From Bacillota bacterium (GTDB lineage: Bacteria > Bacillota > Clostridia > Peptostreptococcales > Anaerovoracaceae): a DNA stretch of 10,993 nt. This document shows, piece after piece, positions 1 through 5,053 of the stretch; positions within the stretch are counted from its first letter, which is position 1; every line of letters starts with the position of its first letter. The position numbers and the translations under genes are program-made. The DNA lies in NCBI GenBank assembly GCA_022793975.1, contig JAAWDW010000118.1:1-10993 (forward strand), read 5' to 3'. Below the pieces are notes generated by a model. That model was not told where the DNA came from, made no database searches, and saw only the letters and a list, made by a program, of their open reading frames with translations.

Positions 1-175
1 CCTTGACAATACATCTGCTGTCGGGAGTCATATGCCTGCAGTTTTCACACGACTGATAATCCGTCATATTAAACTCGCTGATATCGTGCCTTCTCGTAAA
101 TCTGCTGCAATGACTCGCCGTCACATTCATATCCTCTCCGAACTCATAATCATAATCTCTGTAATTTCTGTCCAA
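1..175 (-). CDS. Small cysteine-containing protein of unknown function (N-terminus only)
   Basis: I do not recognise this family. The visible 58 residues are rich in Tyr, Asp and Arg near the N-terminus and then carry Cys23, Cys43, Cys46 and Cys55 with His22, His30 and His48. The C43-x2-C46-x8-C55 spacing resembles a small zinc or metal knuckle, but this is inference. The start is set at a TTG (173-175) because a perfect GGAGG (184-188) lies 8 nt before it; an in-frame ATG at 188-190 lies inside that GGAGG and has only a poor site upstream. Reading stays open to the left window edge, so the C-terminus and true length are unknown. It lies 185 nt downstream of rimI in the same direction, so it may have its own promoter, though I see no clear one. 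The continuous frame, start signal and ordered Cys pattern support a real gene. Confidence 0.6.
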   Translation of the reverse strand, partial: MDRNYRDYDYEFGEDMNVTASHCSRFTRRHDISEFNMTDYQSCENCRHMTPDSRCIVK

Positions 176-360
176 TTTTAATTCCTCCATACCTGCACAA
201 AAATCTTAACAATGCACGCTGTACATTTTTCTTAGTATGTTGGAATTTTTATTCTTTTATTCGCGTGCGTTTTCACTGCTCATCACGTCTGCTTCGCCAG
301 ACTCAGACCTGCCTCAAAAGTGCTGCCGCAGAGGCTCAGCTTCAAATCCCGCCGCTCTTT
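176..360. other. Intergenic region between rimI and the small cysteine protein gene
   Basis: This stretch has no ORF of useful size. Its rimI-proximal half is GC-richer and the half next to the small gene is AT-rich. A 5-bp inverted repeat (GTCTG/CAGAC, about 287-302) has no T-tract, so I do not call a terminator. I could not find a convincing -35/-10 pair for the left gene. Confidence 0.4.
184..188 (-). promoter_or_regulatory. Ribosome binding site GGAGG that decides a TTG start
   Basis: On the minus strand GGAGG is followed by an 8-nt spacer and TTG at 175. It overlaps the alternative in-frame ATG at 190, which makes the TTG the better start for the partial gene at the left edge. Confidence 0.6.
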
Positions 361-834
361 TCAAGCACTCGCACCTTGCGTCCGCCGCCACATTATGACC
401 GCATCTTCCTTGTTGTCTTCATAATATCCTTTTCGAATTCCTTCTGCGCAAAATCCGAATTTCGCATACAGTCCCTGAGCCGCGCTGTTTGACCTGCGCA
501 CTTCAAGCGTCTGCGCTTCCGCACCTGCAGCTTCCGATTCGGAAATAAGCACGCTTATCATAGCCTCACCTATATGTCTGCGCCTGTAATCGGGATGCAC
601 TGCAACATTTGTTATATGCCCTTCACCCGCAATAAGCCATATCCCCGCATAGCCGACAATCATTTTGTCTTTTTCCGCAACTATATAAAGCGCTGCATTA
701 TTTTCCGATATCTCATGCCAAAATGACTCTCTGCTCCATGGCACCGAAAAGCATATTTTGTCAAGTTCGGCTATATCACTTACATCACAGGCAGACGCTT
801 GTCTGATTATAAGCTTATTTTCTTGTCCTTCCAT
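361..834 (-). CDS. rimI: RimI-type GNAT N-acetyltransferase (ribosomal protein bS18 alanine acetyltransferase family)
   Basis: A GNAT-fold enzyme expected to transfer acetyl from acetyl-CoA to the N-terminal alanine of ribosomal protein bS18. With the start used here it is 157 aa, the usual RimI length. Visible signatures are NVAVHPDYR (76-84), the acetyl-CoA pyrophosphate loop RRRHIG (84-89), LEVRRSN (110-116) and GLYAKFGF (121-128). Glu111 and Tyr123 have the 12-residue spacing of the Glu/Tyr catalytic pair known in enterobacterial RimI. Start choice is uncertain: the frame also offers GTG at 867 and ATG at 861, but these add a basic tail unusual for RimI and deepen the overlap with tsaB. 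ATG 834 still overlaps the tsaB end by 20 nt, suggesting translational coupling. It is the last gene of the tsaE-tsaB-rimI operon. In some bacteria this gene neighbours tsaD, which is absent here. The acetylated target in this organism is inferred from family only. Confidence 0.9.
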   Translation of the reverse strand: MEGQENKLIIRQASACDVSDIAELDKICFSVPWSRESFWHEISENNAALYIVAEKDKMIVGYAGIWLIAGEGHITNVAVHPDYRRRHIGEAMISVLISESEAAGAEAQTLEVRRSNSAAQGLYAKFGFCAEGIRKGYYEDNKEDAVIMWRRTQGASA

Positions 835-1717
835 CTTCCGGCACCTGCTTTCTACCCTCATCCTCACGCATTTTTTCTTCCAGCTTTCTCTCCGCTTCTG
901 CTTTTCTCATATAGTCAGGCAGCAGCTGTCCGTATGCCAAAAGTTCACCCGCGTTATACATATCGAGAGCAAGCCGCGCCACCGATGAGGCTTTCTGCGT
1001 TTCTCCGCATACAGAGGCATTTATGCCATGCATTAGGCAAAATTCAAGGACTGTATCGCCGTATTTCTCGCATCCGTCGCCGTAAAAAACAACTTCTGCC
1101 GCATCCGGTCCGCAAAATTGTCCGTTCGCATCTATATCCGCACATTCGGCAAATGCTTCCGCAAAAAGCTCCAAAAACTCATCCAGCATATACGCGCCAC
1201 CGCGCACAATCTCTACTATCTCGCCGCTGCCCAAAACTGCAAAATCAGCTTCACTGCATACTCCGTTTGTCCTTGCAAAGTTTCTGTGCATTACATATGC
1301 TCCGCCGTACACCTGATTTCTTCTCGCATCGAAAATCGGTACCGCAATTCTGCCAAAGTCCAAAGTGCAAGCTGCAGCAGCGCCGCTGTTTCCGCACTCC
1401 GCCAAGTTTCCGTGATACACAAAGCTTTTAAGTGTCGGCACTGCTATTGCCGGTTTATCCACCGCCTGACAAAGCGCCCTTGCAGTAGTCACTCCTATTC
1501 TAATACCGGTAAATGAACCGGGCCCACAGGATACTGCAACCGCTGCTACATCGTCTATTTGCAATTTACAATCATCAAGCAATTGCTTTACCATAGGCAA
1601 AAGATTCTGCAAATGATTAAGTGTTCCACCCGAACTTTTCTCCATCACATTTCCGTTTTCGTCTATGAGTACTGCCGAACAGTGCGGGCCTGTGGTTTCT
1701 ATTGCTAAAATATACAT
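815..1717 (-). CDS. tsaB: tRNA threonylcarbamoyladenosine biosynthesis protein TsaB
   Basis: An ASKHA-fold pseudo-enzyme partner of TsaD in the complex that transfers threonylcarbamoyl to A37 of ANN-decoding tRNAs. It opens with MYILAIETTG, the family's first strand, then GPGSFTGIRIG (65-75), a hallmark of TsaB, IFDARRNQVYGG (128-139) and the C-terminal LLPDYMRKAEAE (265-276). At 300 aa it is longer than the roughly 220-240 aa usual for TsaB. The extra length sits in an Ala/Cys/Gly-rich stretch (about 104-123), an acidic helix-like stretch (about 165-205) and a highly charged Lys/Glu/Arg tail (276-300). It contains many cysteines. The ATG follows AAGGGAG (1726-1732) with an 8-nt spacer, and lies 3 nt after the tsaE stop. 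Its 3' end overlaps rimI. The core motifs are intact, so I expect a functional protein. Confidence 0.94.
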   Translation of the reverse strand: MYILAIETTGPHCSAVLIDENGNVMEKSSGGTLNHLQNLLPMVKQLLDDCKLQIDDVAAVAVSCGPGSFTGIRIGVTTARALCQAVDKPAIAVPTLKSFVYHGNLAECGNSGAAAACTLDFGRIAVPIFDARRNQVYGGAYVMHRNFARTNGVCSEADFAVLGSGEIVEIVRGGAYMLDEFLELFAEAFAECADIDANGQFCGPDAAEVVFYGDGCEKYGDTVLEFCLMHGINASVCGETQKASSVARLALDMYNAGELLAYGQLLPDYMRKAEAERKLEEKMREDEGRKQVPEDGRTRK

Positions 1718-1720
1718 CTG

Positions 1721-2170
1721 CTATTCTCCCTTCCGCAGAAATTCATACACTCTTTCATTATCGCGCATACCGTATGCTATACGTACTATGACAGCCCCGT
1801 CGGGAATAATTCCGCAGCATAAGTCCGCCCATTCAACTACAGAAACCCCGCTTCCGTATATATATTCCTCGCATCCTATTTCAAAAAGCTCATCAGCATC
1901 ATTCACTCTATAAATATCGAAATGATAAAGCGGTATTCTACCCGAATGATATTCCTGCACTACCGTAAATGTCGGACTCGTTATTTCCTCTTCCACTCCG
2001 AGCCCTTCCGCAATATATTTTGTAAGCGTAGTTTTTCCCGTTCCCAGATCTCCGACAAGCGCAATCACATCTCCTGCTTTTGCTCCCTCTGCAAGTGCAG
2101 CCCCTATAAGACGCGTATCGTTTTCATTTTTTATAATAATTTTCTCATTAAAATTTATTTTAGTTTTCAT
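1721..2170 (-). CDS. tsaE: tRNA threonylcarbamoyladenosine biosynthesis ATPase TsaE
   Basis: A small P-loop ATPase that works with TsaB and TsaD in bacterial t6A37 synthesis, in the cytoplasm. At 149 aa it has the usual family length. Motifs in order are the Walker A GDLGTGKT (40-47), the switch-like SPTF (65-68), HFDIYR (83-88) with the family Asp, and VEWAD (112-116). The ATG at 2170 is preceded by TAGGG only one or two bases away, so the ribosome binding site is weak or poorly spaced; no better in-frame start exists because an upstream ATG at about 2191 runs into a stop within eight codons. It is the first gene of tsaE-tsaB-rimI, and its stop is 3 nt from the tsaB start. The probable promoter lies about 55 nt upstream. 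Confidence 0.95.
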   Translation of the reverse strand: MKTKINFNEKIIIKNENDTRLIGAALAEGAKAGDVIALVGDLGTGKTTLTKYIAEGLGVEEEITSPTFTVVQEYHSGRIPLYHFDIYRVNDADELFEIGCEEYIYGSGVSVVEWADLCCGIIPDGAVIVRIAYGMRDNERVYEFLRKGE

Positions 2171-2223
2171 ACCCTACAGACTTTTCTCATATGTTCTCAC
2201 ACCAATTCTGTTATTAACACTTT

Positions 2224-2251
2224 ATTTTATCACAAAAATCCTTTATTCAAA
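2224..2251 (-). promoter_or_regulatory. Probable sigma-A extended -10 promoter of the tsaE-tsaB-rimI operon
   Basis: The minus strand reads TTTGAA (2246-2251), a 16-nt spacer and TAAAAT (2224-2229), preceded by TG one base upstream of the -10, which forms an extended -10 element. It lies about 55 nt from the tsaE start. The -35 match is partial. Confidence 0.55.
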
Positions 2252-2382
2252 ACCCTTTTGCTTAAAATTCACGTTTTCACAAAATAGCGCACTATTCTTC
2301 ATCTCAGAATATAATCGGCATAAAATAGAAATATATAAAAAATATTATGTGTACAAAATATAAATCAGAATTTTTTGATTTT

Positions 2383-2414
2383 TTGTTTTCTTTATACGCT
2401 TTATGGTATATAAT
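2383..2414 (+). promoter_or_regulatory. Probable promoter of the first M20 dipeptidase gene
   Basis: A perfect TATAAT lies at 2409-2414, with TGG just ahead of an overlapping TATATA at 2407-2412, so an extended -10 reading is also possible. The -35 region is a T-rich run (2383-2392, for example TTTTCT) with a poor match to TTGACA. Transcription from here would give a leader of about 125 nt before the ATG at 2548. It is divergent from the tsaE promoter about 155 bp away. Confidence 0.5.
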
Positions 2415-2420
2415 AGTTTC

Positions 2421-2547
2421 AGCTGATTTAATACGACGCTGTCGTAAAAATTAAACAAAATAATTTAAAACCGCATATCCGCAGAAATGAAATAGTTTTT
2501 CCCTTAAAAACGCATGCGACAAGCGGTAAAAAGAAAGGAACTCAATT
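2421..2547 (+). other. Structured 5' leader of the first M20 dipeptidase gene
   Basis: This gene-free leader holds several perfect inverted repeats: TACGAC-GCT-GTCGTA (2432-2446), GTTTTT-CCCTT-AAAAAC (2495-2511), CGCAT (2472-2476) with ATGCG (2514-2518), and ACCGC (2470-2474) with GCGGT (2523-2527). CCGC at 2479-2482 can also pair with GCGG at 2523-2526, so alternative folds exist. The ribosome binding site AAAGGA (2534-2539) lies just after the last arm. I match it to no riboswitch class that I know. No T-tract terminator is visible, so any control would act on translation or RNA stability. Confidence 0.35.
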
Positions 2548-3951
2548 ATGGATAAGCTTATTGAAAAAATTGATGCTTTTATAGCTGAAAACGAGCAGAA
2601 TTACATACGCGATATACAGACACTTGTCAGAATCAAGAGTATCGCCGATCCCAATACAGATGTAAAGCCATTCGGCCAAGGCTGTCGTGATGCACTTGAC
2701 AAAGCCCTCGAAATGGGTAAAAGTATGGGATTTGATACAGAAAATTACGAATATTACTGCGGAAGCGTATCTATCGGCGATAAAAATAAAAAAGATATTG
2801 CCGTTTGGGCGCATCTTGACGTAGTTCCTGAAGGTGATGAAAGCGACTGGGCATTCCCCCCTTATTCAGGTGAATTCAAAGACGGATATATATTTGGTCG
2901 CGGATGCAGTGATAACAAAGCCGCTGCCGTAATGACCCTCTATATTTTAAAATTTCTCAAAGAAAACAATATTCCTCTAAATTATCAGATAAAACTGATG
3001 CTCGGATGCAGTGAAGAAACTACAATGGCAGACACTAAATATTATCTTGAACACTATAAGCCGAACGATCTCTCACTCATAGCCGATGTTGATTTTCCTG
3101 TATGCTATGCCGAAAAGGGTATTTATGAAGCAAACATAGAGTGGGATGCTTCCGGCACAAACCTGATCTCGTTTGATGGCGGCATTGCCTCAAATGTCGT
3201 ACCGGACAAAGCAGTTGTAAAAATAAAGAATATAAACGGAGTAACCGATCTGCCTGCTGCAGAATGGGTGACTCCGAGCATTGACGGCGATATCATCACG
3301 CTGAACTGTAAAGGCACTTCATCGCATGCCGCATGGCCGGAAGGTGCACAGAACGCAATCAACAGTGCGGCAAGCTATCTGCTTGCAAATAACCTGCTCG
3401 ATGAAAAACTCACGCCGATATTCAAATTCATAGAAAACGCTGCCGGCACCTGTCACGGCGAAGCATACGGCATTGAATTTGAAGACGATGTTACAGGCAT
3501 ACTCACTTGCAATTCCGGAATGCTCCATTTAAAAAACGGTATTCTTACACTCAACATTAATATACGTTATCCTGTAAGCGATACGGGTGAAGCAATCACA
3601 TCCGGCATTACAAACGCAGTCGGTACTTCAGGAGGTAAACTTGCATGGTACAACGACAACAAAGGTTTTGCTTTTGACAAAAATCACCCTGCAGTTTCAA
3701 TGCTCACCGACATCTACAACGAGCTTACCGGTGAAAACAAAGAAGCCTATACAATGGGCGGCGGTACTTATGCAAGAAAGCTTCCTAACGCTATTTCATT
3801 CGGTCCCGGACTTGGCTGGCCGAAGCTTCCGATGGCGCCCGGACATGGCGGTGCACACCAGCCTGATGAACATTACAGCATAGATTCATTCAAAATGTCT
3901 CTTAAAATTTACATTTTATCGATCCTCAAACTTAACGAAATTGAAATTTAG
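2548..3951 (+). CDS. M20-family (PepV/Sapep-like) metallodipeptidase
   Basis: A di-metal exopeptidase of the PepV branch, expected to hydrolyse dipeptides in the cytoplasm. Metal and catalytic residues are all visible: His89 and Asp91 in HLDVVPEG, the bridging Asp122 in GRGCSDNKA, Glu156-Glu157 in CSEET, Asp182 in DVDFP, and the final His437 in GGAHQPDEH. His260 in SSHAAWPEG is in the lid domain and matches the PepV substrate-binding motif. At 467 aa it has the length of the family. There is no signal peptide. The start follows AAAGGA (2534-2539) with an 8-nt spacer. It is the only plus-strand gene here, with its own promoter and leader, and ends in a terminator shared with convergent ribU. 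A second M20 gene at 5054-6529 is a diverged relative with the same motif order. The substrate range cannot be read from sequence; PepV-like is a family assignment. Confidence 0.92.
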   Translation: MDKLIEKIDAFIAENEQNYIRDIQTLVRIKSIADPNTDVKPFGQGCRDALDKALEMGKSMGFDTENYEYYCGSVSIGDKNKKDIAVWAHLDVVPEGDESDWAFPPYSGEFKDGYIFGRGCSDNKAAAVMTLYILKFLKENNIPLNYQIKLMLGCSEETTMADTKYYLEHYKPNDLSLIADVDFPVCYAEKGIYEANIEWDASGTNLISFDGGIASNVVPDKAVVKIKNINGVTDLPAAEWVTPSIDGDIITLNCKGTSSHAAWPEGAQNAINSAASYLLANNLLDEKLTPIFKFIENAAGTCHGEAYGIEFEDDVTGILTCNSGMLHLKNGILTLNINIRYPVSDTGEAITSGITNAVGTSGGKLAWYNDNKGFAFDKNHPAVSMLTDIYNELTGENKEAYTMGGGTYARKLPNAISFGPGLGWPKLPMAPGHGGAHQPDEHYSIDSFKMSLKIYILSILKLNEIEI

Positions 3952-3963
3952 ATTTTATAAAAA

Positions 3964-3980
3964 TCCGCTTTATAAGCGGA
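3964..3980 (+). repeat. Small hairpin after the dipeptidase stop codon
   Basis: TCCGCTT-TAT-AAGCGGA forms a perfect 7-bp stem with a 3-nt loop, 13 nt past the stop codon. It lacks a following T-tract, so it is not itself a terminator; it may protect the 3' end or act with the stronger hairpin at 3999-4044. Confidence 0.5.
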
Positions 3981-3998
3981 GCACAATTTGCAATTTGC

Positions 3999-4044
3999 CA
4001 GATAATAAAACACCCGGTCCGAAGACCGGGTGTTTTATTATCTG
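3999..4044. terminator. Bidirectional intrinsic terminator between convergent M20 dipeptidase and ribU
   Basis: A perfect 21-bp inverted repeat (arms 3999-4019 and 4024-4044) around a 4-nt loop. The GC core CACCCGGTC/GACCGGGTG is flanked by AAAA and TTTT, so each strand reads a stem followed by a U-rich tract. Read on the minus strand the loop is C(UUCG)G, a very stable tetraloop. The ribU stop codon (4038-4040) lies inside the repeat. Confidence 0.95.
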
Positions 4045-4577
4045 TGTAAAAATCCGGAAATCCGCTTATACAGTAAAAAAGTAACAAGCGAATTCAATCC
4101 TGCCTTAACCGCATTAAATGCAAGTATAAACGGCATCAGCTCCTTTACTGCCTCAACCGGCCAGCCTGTAAACATCGGCGTTATCACAAGATTTGCAAAA
4201 TACATTACAACTACCATTGTAAGCGTTCCCGACGCCAGCGCAATAATAGCTTCTTTCTTCGTCTTCTTATGCCTGTAAAGAAGCCCTGCGACAAGCACAA
4301 AGGCGCCGGTCGCTATCATATGCATTATAATGCCGTACGCTCCGCTCCCTGCACTCACTGTCACACCCTGCACAACACACACAACAGCCGTAATCATAAG
4401 ACCGGCTATAGGTCCAAAAGCAAAAGTTCCTATCAAAATCGGAATATCAGCAGGATCATATTCGAGAAATGCAACTGCCGGAAATATAGGAAAATGTACG
4501 ATTGATACCAGTATTACCGAAATTGCAACCAACATCGCCATTTTCGCAAGTTTATTCAAATTTTTCTGCTTTTCCAT
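4038..4577 (-). CDS. ribU: ECF transporter riboflavin-specific S component RibU
   Basis: The membrane substrate-binding subunit for riboflavin uptake; it needs a shared EcfT/EcfA/EcfA' energising module encoded elsewhere. The 179-aa protein is very hydrophobic, with five to six predicted membrane segments at roughly 12-32, 42-62, 75-100, 108-130 and 150-172. The segment HFPIFPAVAFLEYDPADIP (28-46) with FAFGP (52-56) following is the typical RibU family sequence around the binding site. The ATG follows GGGAG (4584-4588) with a 6-nt spacer. The assignment rests on both protein and context, because the gene has an FMN riboswitch, terminator and consensus promoter upstream. It is monocistronic and ends inside the bidirectional terminator. 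The C-terminus is basic (KRISGFLHR). Confidence 0.93.
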   Translation of the reverse strand: MEKQKNLNKLAKMAMLVAISVILVSIVHFPIFPAVAFLEYDPADIPILIGTFAFGPIAGLMITAVVCVVQGVTVSAGSGAYGIIMHMIATGAFVLVAGLLYRHKKTKKEAIIALASGTLTMVVVMYFANLVITPMFTGWPVEAVKELMPFILAFNAVKAGLNSLVTFLLYKRISGFLHR

Positions 4578-4679
4578 TTTATTCTCCCTTAATTCTAAAT
4601 TTCTTACATATGTTCAGCTTCTAAATCTTCGCTTCGCCAATACGCGGTCGTCTTTACAAAATTTTTGCAGCAAGCAGGC

Positions 4680-4709
4680 AAAATAAAAGCCCCGGGCAAA
4701 GCTCAGGGC
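4680..4709 (-). terminator. Riboswitch-controlled intrinsic terminator in the ribU leader
   Basis: On the minus strand GCCCTGAGC-TTT-GCCCGGGGC forms a 9-bp stem (one A-C mismatch and one G-T pair) followed by TTTTATTTT (4680-4688). It lies between the FMN aptamer and ribU, about 100 nt before the ATG, where an attenuator is expected. The 5' arm TCAGGGC-complement (4703-4709) is also complementary to the aptamer's 5' end (4969-4975). Confidence 0.88.
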
Positions 4710-4802
4710 CAAAACACATATCATATACACATTCATCTGCGATTGTGCACGTCTACGCCGCCTGTCTATCACAAAACAATTAAAACCTCCGGCGCATATT
4801 TA

Positions 4803-4978
4803 GTTTCTCTTTATCCGGACTCTACCGTTGGTACGGGGATCTTACCCGTTCTGCAAGGATACATAATATATCAAAGCCCGCGGACTCGTCACACAAAAAA
4901 TTTCTGCATTGTCAAAATTAAGATACAAAACGTCTGCGTGCATCACCGCCAGTGAGGAATTTCACCTCGCCCTGAAAC
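4803..4978 (-). promoter_or_regulatory. FMN riboswitch (RFN element) controlling ribU
   Basis: Read on the minus strand, the RNA starts with a P1 arm GTTTC and the conserved AGGGCGAGGTGAAATTCC, then ACTGGCGGTGATGC, GAGTCCGCGGGC, and near the 3' end CCAACGGTAGAGTCCGGAT followed by the P1 partner GAAAC. These blocks match the RFN consensus in sequence and order. P2 is GAGG/CCTC. In this family FMN binding represses riboflavin synthesis or uptake genes; here the terminator downstream indicates transcription attenuation. The region between aptamer and terminator (4710-4802) has a further possible 7-bp stem TGCGCCG/CGGCGTA. Confidence 0.96.
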
Positions 4979-5001
4979 ACAATATTCTTTTATACGAACC
5001 A

Positions 5002-5030
5002 ATTATACACTGACGCATTCGATTTGTCAA
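5002..5030 (-). promoter_or_regulatory. Consensus sigma-A promoter for the FMN riboswitch-ribU unit
   Basis: On the minus strand a perfect TTGACA (5025-5030), a 17-nt spacer and a perfect TATAAT (5002-5007). Transcription should start about 15-20 nt before the aptamer, leaving almost no extra leader. Both boxes being perfect suggests strong initiation with control left to the riboswitch. Confidence 0.93.
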
Positions 5031-5053
5031 ACCGCAAAAATGGCATCTGTGAT

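Noticed and set aside
287..302. GTCTG/CAGAC hairpin after rimI as a terminator
   Set aside because: The stem has only 5 bp and is not followed by a T-tract on either strand.
799..1431. Plus-strand open frame of 210 codons opposite tsaB
   Set aside because: Shadow of tsaB; Arg/His/Pro-rich translation without family features.
3984..3997. Tandem CAATTTG CAATTTG repeat after the first dipeptidase gene
   Set aside because: Only two 7-bp copies in AT-rich intergenic DNA; no evidence of a functional repeat array.
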